Notes: generated from the sequence alone by a model not told the origin. A DNA stretch of 64,000 nt from Misgurnus anguillicaudatus (GCF_027580225.2 NC_073354.2:20419001-20483000), one strand, 5' to 3'; shown: positions 26,801 to 46,473, counted from the stretch's first letter. A program made the numbers and translations.

Positions 26801-27748
26801 TTACCTCACTATAATTAGAAGACTGATCAATAGGACACTCGGGGGATACTGTAACTATGGTTGCCATGTAAATAGACTTAGTTTAAACTAATGGGGGCTT
26901 TCTCTGTAACTCAGTTGGTAGAGCATTGTAGCAATAGCAACGCTTACGTCAGGGGTTTGATTCCCTGGTCACTCACGTATGCTAATAACATGTAACGCCT
27001 GAATGCACTGGAAGTCAATTTGGATACAGGTGTCTGCCAAATGCATTAATGTAAATGCAGTAACTAAAGTTGGCTTATGTGTGCAGTATAAAGTGTCTTA
27101 TAAGTAAACAAAACAATAAAATACACATAGGCTACTTTAGATATGAAACTTTGCGCACTTTTAAACATCAATCAAGTATATCCTTATGAAAAAACTCCGG
27201 TACCTTACTGTAATATTAAGTAAACTGTAGTAAATTCTAGTATAGCGTAGTAGATATATTAATTACTTCACTTTGTTAATGTACACTATAATATTCTCTA
27301 GCATTAACTATAGTAAACTGACCAACTGTAGTAAGAAACAAGAAACAATAGTGTCTTGGTATTTTACAATAAAGTACACTACAGTATTTATTTCATCAGG
27401 TGGTCATTGACACTTTTGATTAACCACAGGTTGAATAAACTTTATGCGTTCACTGTGAAAGGATGTGTGCATCACCAATGCGAGCCCAAGGAGCCCATAA
27501 ACATCCCTGACTCCACATCTTCTAACCTATTTCTATAATACCAAGACCTGGCTTCAAAACTAGCATATTCCCTCGGTAGGCAGCCTCATAACTAATCTGT
27601 TCATCTATCCAACGACCGTCTCGCAAATGTGAATGACAATACTTCTTGTTACCTGACCGGTTATGCCTGTAATGATCGCCACTTTCCTCTTCGTCTGTCC
27701 ATCTCCTTTTACTTTACTACAGGCAGATGCTGCTGTACATTGAGCCAT
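18588..27748 (-). CDS. gmds: gmds, GDP-mannose 4,6-dehydratase, coding exons 1-4 (partial)
   Basis: GMDS is a cytosolic NADP-dependent short-chain dehydrogenase-like enzyme. It converts GDP-mannose to GDP-4-keto-6-deoxymannose, the first step of GDP-fucose synthesis. Four minus-strand exons (27,748-27,653; 22,291-22,247; 21,708-21,621; 18,697-18,588) join in phase into 113 residues. These contain the Rossmann nucleotide-binding signature [13 protein letters not shown] at about residues 27-39, then [19 protein letters not shown] and the conserved [11 protein letters not shown] and NLGAQSHVK blocks. All introns are GT-AG. The residues match vertebrate GMDS closely, apart from a variable N-terminus and a V-to-L change in HGILRR. 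The family is about 370 residues long, so the catalytic YxxxK part and C-terminus lie to the left, beyond an intron longer than 18.5 kb. It sits next to mylk4 in the same orientation, as in other vertebrates. Confidence 0.96.
18842..19228. repeat. Intronic DNA with CT/CA-rich run and a shared repeat segment
   Basis: 18,830-18,885 is rich in CTCTCACTCACT. The part 18,985-19,199 is repeat-like; its segment CACTGATCTGGTAGC (about 19,143) is an inverted copy of one at about 18,085. Confidence 0.45.
19229..20049. mobile_element. Fold-back MITE (TTAA), gmds intron 3
   Basis: Begins TTAAAGGGATAGTTCGGCC and ends GGCCGAACTATCACTTTAA. The ends are inverted for over 30 bp and the inner halves are also inverted copies (shared blocks around AAAATGTGCATCCATCC, CTACAACA and AACTAGCTT). 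Length 821 bp. The open frames at 19,335 and 19,749 (minus) are arms of this element. Confidence 0.85.
20123..20685. mobile_element. Fold-back MITE, gmds intron 3
   Basis: Left end TTAAAGGGATACTCCAGC followed by AAAATTACCCCATGATTTGC; right end GAGTAAATCATAGGGTAATT and GCTGGAGTATCACTATA. The right TTAA has decayed. Internal inverted blocks surround GCATCCATCC and GTAAACAGGGACCAGG. Confidence 0.75.
20868..21083. mobile_element. MITE with ACTGTAATTTCTACAG-type ends, copy 1
   Basis: Inverted ends around TCTGTAGAAATTACAG and an internal palindrome built on TTACTGGCAACTAGCTGCC and GGCAACCAGCTGC. The same family is at 53,572-53,784 and, truncated by the window edge, at 63,822. Confidence 0.65.
21621..21708 (-). 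CDS. gmds: gmds coding exon 3
   Basis: 88 bp, acceptor AG at 21,709-21,710, donor GTGAGT. Encodes [20 protein letters not shown] then HNPQTHTEG, ending one base into the next codon, which matches exon 4. The Arg-rich [10 protein letters not shown] block follows the nucleotide-binding fold in GMDS. Confidence 0.96.
21752..22062. mobile_element. Fold-back MITE filling gmds intron 2
   Basis: The right end reads GGGTGAACTATCCCTTAA, the left is a decayed counterpart. The internal palindrome has a centre at CACTTCCATAGTAGG and CTATGGAAGTG. It occupies most of the 538-bp intron between exons 3 and 2. A relative is at 56,466-56,755. Confidence 0.75.
22247..22291 (-). CDS. gmds: gmds coding exon 2
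   Basis: 45 bp, phase 0 at both ends, acceptor TTTCAG, donor GTGGGT. Encodes [15 protein letters not shown]. This completes the glycine-rich Rossmann motif begun in exon 1 (TGITGQ-DGSYL). Confidence 0.96.
22320..23061. other. gmds intron 1, repeat-poor segment
   Basis: A short CA run at 22,337-22,348 and TGTG/TATA-rich sequence at 22,960-23,010. No exon is recognised. Confidence 0.4.
23062..23328. mobile_element. hAT-like MITE, copy 3 (decayed left end)
   Basis: The right end GTTTGAGAACCACTG is intact; the left CAGTGGTTCTC has decayed to TATGTATTCTC. The interior matches copies at 3246 and 9670 (GTGCATTCCTTCGCGG; ATTAAATTATACAAAG). A T/G-rich run at 23,210-23,236 has expanded. No clear TSD remains. 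Confidence 0.8.
23766..23815. repeat. (CA)n microsatellite
   Basis: About 25 uninterrupted CA units. The poly-His/Thr and poly-Val/Cys open frames over it are artefacts. Confidence 0.97.
23880..23990. repeat. Dispersed fish repeat next to microsatellite
   Basis: Contains GAATAGAATACAGTTTGTAAAG and CACAAAACATGGAAACCAGAATGTGTG. The same motif order is at 46,390-46,480, there followed by a long GT run. Confidence 0.6.
24687..24896. mobile_element. hAT-like MITE
   Basis: Starts CAGTGCTTCCCAATCCTG and ends CTGGATTGGGAAACACTG. The inner inverted pair is TTTTAGATGTCTCCTTATTT with AAATAAGGAGATATCTAAAA. No convincing target duplication is visible. Confidence 0.8.
25319..25512. mobile_element. Palindromic MITE
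   Basis: Inverted halves around AACTTGTTATCAGCGAAACC and GGTTTCGCTGAGGGTAAGTT, with CCTGCTTACCC and GGGTAAGCAGGG near the centre. Confidence 0.65.
25613..25850. mobile_element. MITE, GGTGGTTTCCCGGAC family
   Basis: Left end GGGGTGGTTTCCCGGACAG and AGGACTAGGCCTTAG; right end CTAGGACTAGTCTAAT and AGGAAACCGCACC, an inverted pair about 50 bp deep. Confidence 0.75.
25851..26890. other. gmds intron 1, unique AT-rich DNA
   Basis: No exon, no inverted-repeat element and no long simple repeat seen. Confidence 0.45.
26892..27058 (+). repeat. tRNA-derived SINE, copy 1
   Basis: The head has a polymerase III A-box-like TAACTCAGTTGGTAGAGC and a B-box-like GGTTTGATTCC (26,954-26,964). The tail has the fish SINE 3' motif GTCTGCCAAATGCAT. 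The tRNA fold is not maintained, so it is a SINE and not a tRNA gene. It lies in gmds intron 1. Confidence 0.85.
27653..27748 (-). CDS. gmds: gmds coding exon 1 (start codon)
   Basis: 96 bp, from ATG at 27,748 to donor GTAACA. Encodes [17 protein letters not shown] then [15 protein letters not shown]. The first ~20 residues are variable, as in other vertebrates. [11 protein letters not shown] is the start of the Rossmann fold. The start is chosen because it is the first ATG in frame with the conserved part and gives an N-terminus of usual length. Confidence 0.95.
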
Positions 27749-27885
27749 TATGTGTAGTTGGTTTTGGTTCGGAGTGAGTTCAGGTGTCCTGGATCCAGTG
27801 TGTGTGTTTCTTGGTCATCGGATGATGGATACGCATCCAAAACTCCAGCTGCTTTAGCTACACACCAGGAACCTGCGCTCAGCGG

Positions 27886-27914
27886 CCAATCAGAGGGCAG
27901 AGCGTGAGTGACGT
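27886..27914 (-). promoter_or_regulatory. gmds promoter: CCAAT box and CRE-like site
   Basis: About 140-165 bp upstream of the gmds ATG are CCAAT (27,886-27,890) and a TGACGT half CRE (27,909-27,914), in a locally GC-richer stretch. No TATA box is evident, consistent with a housekeeping enzyme. This is inferred from motifs only. Confidence 0.45.
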
Positions 27915-27999
27915 GTACACGACAGAATAAAGAGGAGGAGAGAAATCTTGTTGCTTTTTGCCCGTACACGTGTCACAGCGCCTACTACAGGTCACGGTG

Positions 28000-29519
28000 T
28001 TCAGGAGTAACCACAAACAACAAATTTTAAACTTTATTTAGACGTTAAAAATGTATAATAGATGTATATATATTTGTTGTTAAATATGTTTTAATGTTTT
28101 TATAAATGTTGGGTATTCTTATTTTGATGTGAAGCACTTTGTGATTCTTATCTATGAAATGTGCTATAGAAATAAAGTTTGCTTACTTACTATATTTGTT
28201 ATAAAAAATAACCAAACACTAAGAAATATCTTGATTTTTAGTTGTTTTGACTTATTGTTATGCTTAATTTTTGACTTATTTCAAATCATTTTAAGTCATC
28301 TTAAGTTTATTGAGGCCTCTCGTGTGTCTTGGCCCCTTGAAAATCAAGGTTTGCGCGCTCATGCTTTAAAATCATGCAAATTAAACAAAGTGAGGGATTG
28401 AAGAACAAGACAACAAATGCTTAATATATATTTTAATGGTAATAATAGTTAGAATTATTTATATATTATATAATTTATAATAATATACATATAATGAAGT
28501 TATCAGGCACTTACACAACATTCGACACAACAAAATATATTTCAAATGCTGTTGGCAAAAGTACTCAAATTGTTTGTTGTATTTTCATAATTCATACGTT
28601 TTTATTATGTTTCATCATTCATCTATCCAGTCTTAACAAACATACAGTTTTAGACAAAATAAAAACCAGTTCTCTTATTGTTAATATAGATTTCAGAAAG
28701 TTTTCAGAACATAAAAATCAAACACATAAAAATAAATAAAGCTTCTCTCTTATTTAGCATTTAAAACAAAGACTGTTTCAAAAAACACTCGTGTCAGCTT
28801 TCACTATTTTAAAACACTAATTCGTTAACCAAAACTGATGTACATTTCTGTACATTTCTCCCCCTCTGGTATACTGTGAAAGCATTTTCACAATAGTAAA
28901 CTTTAGACCGTGTGAACATTATCAGTATAATTGTAGGTAGTGTTCTGTTTTTTTATTGGCCTTCATGGAAGGCAAGATGTCTGCTAAAAAGAGAGGGAGC
29001 GAGCAAGACCATACTGTTGCATAAAAGGGCCAGTCTTAAAGCGGGTGTCCCAGTCTCAAAGTTCAAGCTTAAAAATAAAGATACAAAAAGTCTCAGATCA
29101 GCAGCTAAACACCTCATGGGATTCAGAACAATTCTTAGAAACGGTTGCATGTTTAATTTATTGATTGTACATTGTTAGAAAAAAATTGATAAAAAATAGT
29201 CCTTAGATGCCACTCTATTTGAAAGAGTACACCTCAAAGAGTTAATATTAGCACATCAGAAGTGCATATCAGTACTTTAAATGTACATATTGATACAAAC
29301 TGAATACACATCTGTACACAGATAGTACATACTTGAACCTTTTTAAGAGTTCTGCCCCAGTAAGAGCTTGGGACCATTTTTACAAATTTTTTTTGACAGT
29401 GTAGAGTTTACTGCATGGCTGCATGCAGGTAAGTGTCAAATAATAACAGATACATGCCAGCAGACAAACTCCACCGTTCTTTGGCACTTAAGTCCTAAAT
29501 CATTTGCAGAATTGAGATG
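28000..29519. other. gmds-mylk4 intergenic DNA
   Basis: AT-rich, with no recognised exon. It would include any long mylk4 3' UTR; AATAAA on the minus strand is seen near 29,160 but is too far from the stop to assign with confidence. Confidence 0.4.
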
Positions 29520-29891
29520 TTAAAGGTGCAGTGTGTAATTTTTAGAAGGATCTCTTAACAGAAATGCAAAATAATATACAAAACTATATTGTCAGGGGTG
29601 TATGAAGACCTTTCATAATGAACAGTTACGTGTTTATTACCTTAGAATGAGACCTTTTTATCTACATACACTGAGGGTCCCCTTACATGGAAGTCGCCAT
29701 TTTGCGCCGCCATTTTTCTACATAAGCCCTTAACGGACAATTTCTCCGACGATGACATGTTTGTCCGGTGGCGGCTACCGTAGCTTCTCTATGTGTTTCA
29801 ATAGCGAGGGGTGAGCAGTGGACTAAGCCGTTGGTTGCAATTCACAACCTTACCACTAGATGCCGCTAAAAGTTACACACTGCACCTTTAA
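29520..29891. mobile_element. TTAA MITE, GGTGCAGTGTGTAA family, copy 1
   Basis: Begins TTAAAGGTGCAGTGTGTAAT and ends TTACACACTGCACCTTTAA. Copy 2, in the reverse orientation, is in mylk4 intron 7 (32,451-32,831). The interior shares GCGGCTACCG/CGGTCGCCGC and the CTTTCATAATGAAC/GTTCATTATGAAAG blocks. Confidence 0.9.
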
Positions 29892-30570
29892 GAGTGCTTA
29901 TGTTTTAAGAGATGACTGAGAAATAAACATATTTGTGCGTATAGAGTTTGATCATTTCCTTAAGGCTGTTTAAGCCTTTAGCTTACTTTTTCTAGACCTG
30001 GCTTAACAAGACCTCATTCCTATAGCATTAACTATAAACCTTAAGTAAGAAGAACCCAGACGATTCCAATAGCCACACACAGTTCACTCAAACCAGGTCT
30101 AGATAGGAGCAGGTTTTCATCTACCCATAAATGTTTACAAAATAGTGTGCAACATACTATAGGTGGTGGGCATTACTTTGCTTGTAGCGCTTCTGAGCTG
30201 TTATGTTGAGGTATTTATAAAAAGTAATTACACAGCAAGATATGTAACAGATAGCTGTTTAGGTACATTATTGGTCCAGTTTTTTTGCCACGGCATCACC
30301 AGAGCCTTTGATCACTTCTGCAAAAAAAAATCATACAGAAATGAGAAGTGAAAATTTGTTACACGTGTCGGTCAGTGACTTGCAAACAATGAGTTTCATC
30401 ATAACTGTAAATGTTGATTGACTGCAGATGTACAGCAAAGCGGATGGTAAACACCCAGTTCAACATGGGTGTGCATTCTTGTGAATAGCAAACTTTACAA
30501 TCATGATCAATTTATAAGCTATTTATAAATGGTATGACATATGGTGCCTGCATGTGTATCTCACCTGTGT

Positions 30571-39626
<9,056 letters not shown>

Positions 39627-39766
39627 GATAACACTTTATAACAGATGAACGGAGCGACTGAATGTTGCTTCGCCTTCTTCACGTCGTCTTGTTTGTTTGC
39701 TGCCCAACTGACAGTGCATTTGTTTTGCATTCCTCTCTCTGGTGTCTCTGTCTTTCAGGCTGATGC

Positions 39767-39800
39767 TTTAAATAGAGGGCAACGGGCTTTCTCCTATTGG
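39767..39800 (-). promoter_or_regulatory. mylk4 promoter: TATA-like and CCAAT boxes
   Basis: On the minus strand, CCAAT (39,800-39,796) lies about 22 bp upstream of TATTTAAA (39,774-39,767), roughly 140 bp before the mylk4 ATG. The TATA-like A/T core resembles, but does not fully match, a MEF2 site. The spacing predicts transcription starting near 39,740. Confidence 0.6.
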
Positions 39801-39849
39801 CTAGCATGTAGTCAGTGAAATGTCACCGTTATCACGTAAGAGGAGCTGT

Positions 39850-40955
39850 TAAATGTTATCAGAGGGATTTCTAGAGGAACATTTGAAGATATTGAAACCA
39901 CAACGTCTGACACAAAGTCGACAAAACCAAAGGGAGAAAATTTTACTTTCAAATGTGCTTTGTTTTGCTGTCAAAACTTGCTCTACTAAACCAGTTCACC
40001 GAGCTGTGTTTGCTAACCATCTCAGTATCTCTGATAAAAATGTTTGTAGGACTAGGCGTGAGCCTGTGGTGTATGTTTTATACAACTTGTATTGGGTAAT
40101 TGTAATGCAGTTTTAAAGGTCAATATCTAATCTTTTTGTATGTAAGTGTTTTACATTGTGCATGTGGGGGTTGATAGTTGAAATTACTGCAATTGGAAAT
40201 ATAATAATTAGCATGTAAACCCTCTTAACTTTATTTGCATTATATTAAGTATGATGTCCACCATTCAAGGCTGGAGAAGGCAATGAGCCATCACAAGTGT
40301 GAATGTGTGATTGAGTCTGAACAGGTGTGAACTGCTGAGGCTATTGAAAACAAAACTGGGAAAGAAAAACCCAATGTCAAAGGTGGAGATTTCTATTTTC
40401 ATCATGATTGTCATTGCTCGAATGTTCTTGCTACGAAACGTTTACAGGACTTTGTATGCAAGGAACTTAACTTGGCAAAAATGCTTCACTACAAAAACAA
40501 AGAAAATATATTTTTCATGTGATTTAAATAAAACAAAACTTTCCCTGTAATGGACGTGTCAAAATTATTTTCTGTGTTATTTGACGGCATGCCACAGATG
40601 GCATTAAGAGCTTAACTTGCATTTAACTACTGTAGGAATTTTCCTGTAAACTCATTCCAGCAGTCCATAGGGTCTAAACTTATCTGAGACCAAATGCTTA
40701 TGTTTCATCCTGTCAGCGCTGTGGCTCGGTGACTCAGACTTATCCTTTACACAACATAGCCTATTGCTTACATACTAAAGAAATCTGAAATCTAACAACT
40801 ATATACAACTATATAACAACTATTCATATTAGCAGAACAATGACAACCCTCAAATGACAATCTGCTTATTTCAATGTATTTAAATATTCGCTTATAAATA
40901 GCAGGAATAGCCAAGATGTATTAATAACATAACTACATACATTTTATTATACACC
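39850..40955. other. Upstream of mylk4, no gene seen
   Basis: Unique AT-rich DNA. The open frames at 39,853 and 40,311 have no domain or splice support. Confidence 0.4.
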
Positions 40956-40957
40956 TT

Positions 40958-41132
40958 CAGTGTGGCGGTACCATTTTTGAGTACAATGGGTACATATTGG
41001 TACCAAAAAGTGCATATTAGTATCTCAATGGTACATATTAGCACCTCAAAGGTACATATTGGTACCAAATGTACACATATATACGCGTACTGGCGCAGTG
41101 ACAGCAAGGAACCATTTTTTCTGACAGTGTAG
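40958..41132. mobile_element. GGTAC-repeat MITE, copy 1
   Basis: Repeated GGTACATATTGGTACC and GGTACATATTAG units between a left CAGTGTGGCGGTACC and a right TTTTTTCTGACAGTGTA end. Relatives are at 45,102, 52,437, 60,009 and 63,326. It directly abuts the fold-back at 41,135. Confidence 0.65.
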
Positions 41133-41134
41133 CC

Positions 41135-41863
41135 TGAGGAATAGTCTACTCATTTTCAATATTAAAATATGTTATTACCTTAACTAAGAATTGTTGATAC
41201 ATCCCTCTATCATCTGTGTGCGTGCACGTAAGCGCTGGAGCGCGCTGCGACGCTTCGATAGCATTTAGCTTAGCCCCATTCATTCAATTGTACCATTTAG
41301 AGATAAAGTTAGAAGTGACCAAAAACATCAACGTTTTTCCTATTTAAGACGAGTAGTTATACGAGCAAGTTTGGTGGTACAAAATAAAACATAGCGCTTT
41401 TCTAAGCGGATTTAAAAGAGGAACTATATTTTACGGCGTAATAGCACTTATGGGAGTACTTGGACTCAGCGCAGTAACACCCTCCCTCTCCCATTATGAG
41501 AGGGAGAAGGGGAGCGGACTTTTCAGGCAAGTCGAAGTACTCCCAAAAGTGCTATTGCGCCGTGGGGTATGGTTCCTCTTTTGGGTCCGCTTGGAGGGGC
41601 GCTACGTTTTGTTTTGTGCCACCAAACTTGCTCGTATAACTACTCATCTTAAATAGGAAAAACGTTGATGTGTTTGGTCACTTCTATCTTTATCTCTAAA
41701 TGGTACCATTGAATGAATGGGGCTAAGCTAAATGCTATCGAAGCGTCGCAGCGCGCTCCAGCGCTTACGTGCACGCACACAGATGATAGAGGGATGTATC
41801 AACAATTCTTGGTTAAGGTAATAACATATTTTAATATTGAAAATGAGTAGACTATTCCTTTAA
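41135..41863. mobile_element. Fold-back MITE with ~320-bp arms
   Basis: Arms at about 41,138-41,462 and 41,542-41,858 are near-perfect inverted copies. Examples are GGAATAGTCTACTCATTTTC with its complement, and CGTAAGCGCTGGAGCGCGCT on both sides. The right end reads CTATTCCTTTAA. The spacer is about 80 bp, so the single strand would form a very long hairpin. The plus-strand frame at 41,450-41,656 lies in it and is not a gene. Confidence 0.9.
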
Positions 41864-43429
41864 GATGTGGTGTTATGTGTTATAAACCACCTCATTACTA
41901 GTTGACGGCTGGTTGGAGGGCTAATGGTTTATTTCATTGGCTAAAATATTAATAGCTAGTCTCTGAACATTGAGTAATCTTTGAGGGATTGGTGACACCT
42001 TTGGAATGGGAACTTGATAATGTGTGATAAACTTCTCCCTTCATGTGTTTTTGTATGCACATGCCTGACTGTGTGCATGGTTGATTAAATTATGAATTAA
42101 TAAACCCACTGGCCTCACGTTGAGCTGTACTGCTGTCATAGACAGTATTAAACATCAGTCGTGAACACATGTTCATACTGAAAGGTTATAGGTGTTGGTA
42201 ATGACCTTTGGTCACTGACGCAGTAAGAAAGGACTGAACACTTATGGGATTTTTCCATTAATCTATCTATTACTCATGATTTATTAACAATGCGTTGGAT
42301 ACAGGAAGAAAGCTAAGTAGCTGCAAGACGGAATAAAAGGAAACAGAATCTCACAGATTACATAATGAGGGGATACAATATGACAGCCCTGAGGAGTTGA
42401 TCACAGATGGACTGTGAGCTGGGGATTATACAGAGTGTATAAAATGTGTAGAATGATAAACAGAGGACACACACAGAGACATCATTTGTACATGAGCAGC
42501 TGTGGTGTGGTATACACTTTCTGACAGAGGAGATGTCACATCTCTTAAGTGTCACAGCAAATGGTGTAGCATCAAACACGCAATTCTCAGAAACATATAT
42601 CACGTATCATCAGATATATCAGCTATAGCAGCTATCATATATGATATAGGGGAAAATATTAATTAATTTAAAAAAAATGCAAATAAATGGCTAACAAATA
42701 CGTTTGTGAAATCCAGACTAAAGTCTCATAATCTAATTCTGAGATTAGGAGCATTCGTTTGATTTCAATTATCGATTTCACTTTAATCTTAGTCAATAAT
42801 TATATAATAGGTTATATTTCACAGAATGTTCTTTACATTATGTAGGTTGATTTTTTTGTAGAAAACATCAAATCACATAAATGTTTTTACAGACTGGGTC
42901 ACATATCATATGTGAACCGTACAGCTCTTTTATTTATGTATTTGGTCACACAATAAAGTTGTATTTGTTAACACCATTTCATGTATTAGCTAATATAAAC
43001 TAACATTAATTAGTTAATGTTTAAAATCATGTTATAATTGTCAACATTAGTAAATGCACAATAAAGTAAAATGAACAATTGTATAAAATTAATAAATGCT
43101 GAAAAATATTGCTTATTACTTAATGTTAACAAGTACAACATCACTGTAAATTGTTATCATTTAATTTATTGTTATTTCAAATGATATTTGAAACTATTTT
43201 ATCAGCTTAAATTTACATTAAGTTTACTTTTATAATAATATTGTTGGTCAAACAGATTTTTAAATCTACCTTCCTTTAGTTTAGGGGGTTCTCAAACTTT
43301 TTGGAGCCAGGGATCCCTTACAGGGGAGGAATATTTCCAAGGACCCTTTATAATTATAACTGTTATGAAGTATGCTTTCCATAATTTATTGAAGTATTTT
43401 ACACTCTTAAATATAAAGGTGCTTCACAA
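41864..43429. other. Unique AT-rich DNA
   Basis: No exons recognised. About 43,285-43,350 contains a hAT-like terminus (GGGGTTCTCAAACTTTTTGG and CCAGGGATCCCTTACAGG) without a clear partner. Confidence 0.4.
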
Positions 43430-43577
43430 TGCCCAGTGGTCTCCAACATGATGCACACAGGCATCAAGTTACCCGCACATCTCAGTCTGTAAGTTGCCCG
43501 TACATTCTAGTAATAGCCACAATTTTTATATTTATTTATTACATATTTTTATATTACTTTGGCTTCTTTTGCGTATG

Positions 43578-44746
43578 TTAAAGGAGAAGTTTGGTATTTT
43601 ACACTTAAAGCCCTGTTTTCAGATTGTTTATGATGAAATAGAACGGTTTTGACTGAAATTTGGAGATATGCAGCTGCCCCGAGAATTTTTGGGTGTTTGT
43701 TGTTTCACCTTCCACCTCTACAATGGGTGTATAGGTGCACTGGAACAATCCTTCCTAAAATGCATTAAACTTTCGTTTATAAAGACGTGAAACTCACCGA
43801 GTGGTCAGGAGTGTTCACTGATATGCTCACACAAAAATCGCTGCAAAAGATGCTTTCCAACAGTGTTTTACTATTTGTTGTAAACTTGTGGACCTATTTT
43901 TCCAAACGCCTCACACCCGTATATTCTTCCGTTGAGAGCTTGAATAATAGACACTCCAGCCCAGTTGGTGGCGATAATCCGCCTTTGGCAAATGCAAGAA
44001 TACAAACAAGGTTCCAGGCGCGAAGTAATACCGTACCTCACAGCACATCTAATACAAGTCAATGGAGTTGGCAAAAACTACGATAAAACCTGTTGGAATG
44101 CGTCTTTTGCACCCCTGACCACTCGGTAAGTTTCACGTCTTTGTAAACGAAAGTTTAAAGAGTAACTAAACCCTTATCCAACTTTTTTTAGTTACTGATC
44201 TGTAAGAATGATGGTTTATAAGTGCTGTTCATTGATTTTAGTAAGTTTTTTGACATTTGGATATAAAGTGTTTCAATACTGCAATATATGGTGTAAAAAC
44301 GTCTTAGTGCTGCCCTCTTCAGGTTGAACGGTGGCTACTGCAGTTGAATTTTCCTATTGGATGTTGGGTCCAAAAAATGACTCGTGACGTAAGCAGGTTT
44401 AAGCTTACCACGCCCTTGTTACGATCTCACCACACACTTGTTACGAGCTTAGTTCGTCCCCTCTATCTCTGTTGGGATCTGCCCACTTTTCTTGCATTTT
44501 TCAAATATTGCCAGTGGGTGGAGTCAGGCTCTGACCAGGGGTTTAGTTACGCTTTAATGCATTTCAGGAAGGATTGTTCCAGTGCACCTATAAACCCATT
44601 ATAGAGGTGGGAGGTGAAACAATAAAAACACCCGAAAATTCTCGGGGCAGCCGCATATGTCGAAATTTCAGTCAAAACTGTTCTATTTCATCATAAACAA
44701 TCTGAAAATAGGGTTTTAAGTGTAAAATACCGAACTTGTCCTTTAA
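43578..44746. mobile_element. TTAA fold-back MITE carrying a nested MITE
   Basis: Begins TTAAAGGAGAAGTTTGGTAT and ends ATACCGAACTTGTCCTTTAA. Inverted arms share CATAAACAATCTGAAAA-type and GAGAATTTTTGGGTG blocks with the 5525-6255 copy. The right arm is split at 44,155-44,557 by another element. Plus-strand frame 43,787-44,086 belongs to the arm. Confidence 0.88.
44155..44557. mobile_element. Nested TTAA MITE, AGTAACTAAACCC family
   Basis: TTAAAGAGTAACTAAACCC at the left and GGGTTTAGTTACGCTTTAA at the right, both flanked by TTAA. The intact relative at 5525-6255 shows AAGTTGAATGCATT at the corresponding place, confirming where the insertion happened. Confidence 0.88.
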
Positions 44747-45101
44747 CATTTTAAACAATGATATAACAAGTAAAATAAAATAAAATCAATGAGTAAAACA
44801 AAAAAGTTGAGTAGACCTCCAGATTGTTTTATTATTGTGGAAGCCCTTGCTCACAAAAAGGTTGGAGACCCCTGTGTAGGGTTCCACAATTAAACCATTA
44901 CCATTCAAAGAACATTTCTCTGTCACAAAACGTAGTGCAAAAAGGCACTTCAGACCACAAACATAAGAAATGGTGCTTTCAAGAACCTTTAAGTAAATTG
45001 TTTTTTGAGGAACAAAACATATTCAATTTTGAAGTTCGAAGTGATCCAGTTCCTTTATTATTATTTTTTTGCCATCAGAGGTCTGGACAATACTTGTTTA
45101 A

Positions 45102-45290
45102 TTCTCAGAACAAAGGTAACTGCTATAACTGGGATGGTACCTTTTGAAAAAGTACAACTTTGTACTTAAAGAGTGCATATTAGTATCTCACAGCTACATA
45201 TTGGTACCAAATGTATACACAGGCCTATCTGTGAGACCTTTAAAAATGGCACTGTCCCAGTAACAGCTTTTGAACCTTTTTTAACTGTAA
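45102..45290. mobile_element. GGTAC-repeat MITE, copy 2 (diverged)
   Basis: TTCTCAGAACAAAGGTAAC at the left, TATTGGTACCAAATG inside, and CCAGTAACAGCTTTTGAACC at the right. Confidence 0.6.
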
Positions 45291-46215
45291 GTGATATTAT
45301 AGGCTATTATAAGTATATATTTAACTGATTGATTGTAGGCTATTTCCAAATAATTTTCCCCAATATAAAATTTGTAATATATTAAGTGCTGATTAATGTT
45401 AGAAGTTATACTGTAGTACATAACCCGTCACAGACCCGATGTAGCTGAACGTCCAGTCATAGGATATAATATTGTAAGGATAATAATTTTACTTACTGGA
45501 TTTTTATTTACTGGTTGAATATGTTTCGCGGTCTGCCAATTAAATAGCCCTATGAGTTCGCTGTATGCCCTATTAGCCTACAGCACAAACTCCAAAGTAG
45601 AATGATGTTTTTTTATCATATTATTGGTTTACTCATAAATTGAGGTTAACTGGCTAATAAGTATAATTAAAAATATTGTATTGCATGTTAACTTAATGTC
45701 ACATTTTTTAGAAATCTTTTAAAATGATTTTGATAATTCTGCTACTTCAATTCTGACACTGGTTTAAGTTTGTGTTAAAAATTGCTGCAGAGTTTAATGC
45801 CAACTACAGCGATTGGATTTTTTTCTTATAAAAATCTAATAAATAAAACAACTAAAGTTATCTTAAGCTTGACACAGCTCTGATCCAACACAAGATGGCA
45901 TACACTACACATATATGACAAAAGCACCCAAGCAGATGAAAAAAGCATCAATGGCTGATTTTAAATTTGTCACTGGATATGAGCATACCGTGATTTTCTG
46001 CCCACATCCAGGCCTAAGCCCCAGACAAACCACTCTAAGGTGATGACAGCCCATAAAGACGGACTGGTGCTGAATGCCTTTTTTAACTATCTGTGCCAAT
46101 CACCTCTTTAATAGCTCAAAACTAATCCTCTTGTAAATGTGTTAGATGTGTTGGCACAAGCATGTGGAACTGTAAGTGCTTCCTGAGCTGGACTGTGTGT
46201 TTGTACCTGGTATTT
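45291..46215. other. Non-coding DNA, possible isolated open frame
   Basis: Mostly AT-rich. The minus-strand stretch 45,990-46,085 is open in two frames and ends at a possible donor, but lacks a pyrimidine tract, so no exon is called. Confidence 0.35.
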
Positions 46216-46219
46216 ATCA

Positions 46220-46473
46220 CTGTGTGGACCAATTGTCCCCACAAAGATAGGAATATCAGTAAATTTGTAACCTTGTGGGGACATTTGTGAGGTCCTCATG
46301 AGGAAACAAGCTTATAAATCAAACAGAATGATGTTTCTTGAAAATCTAAAGTAGCAAAAAGTTTTCTGTGATAGTTGGGGTTAGGGTTTGAGAAAGGGAA
46401 TAGAATGTACAGTTTGTATGGTATAAAATGCATTACGTCTATGGACCTAAAAACATGACATGGAAACCAGAAA

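Noticed and set aside
26901..26970. Possible tRNA genes (here and in the four other SINE heads)
   Set aside because: A and B box remnants are present but the cloverleaf stems are not kept and each is joined to a SINE tail.
41450..41656. 68-residue plus-strand frame in GC-rich sequence
   Set aside because: Spans the loop and right arm of the fold-back element at 41,135-41,863.
45905..46099. 64-residue minus-strand frame; an overlapping frame also reads a hydrophobic peptide ending at a possible GT donor
   Set aside because: No pyrimidine tract or convincing acceptor, an upstream in-frame stop, and two competing open frames; considered chance.
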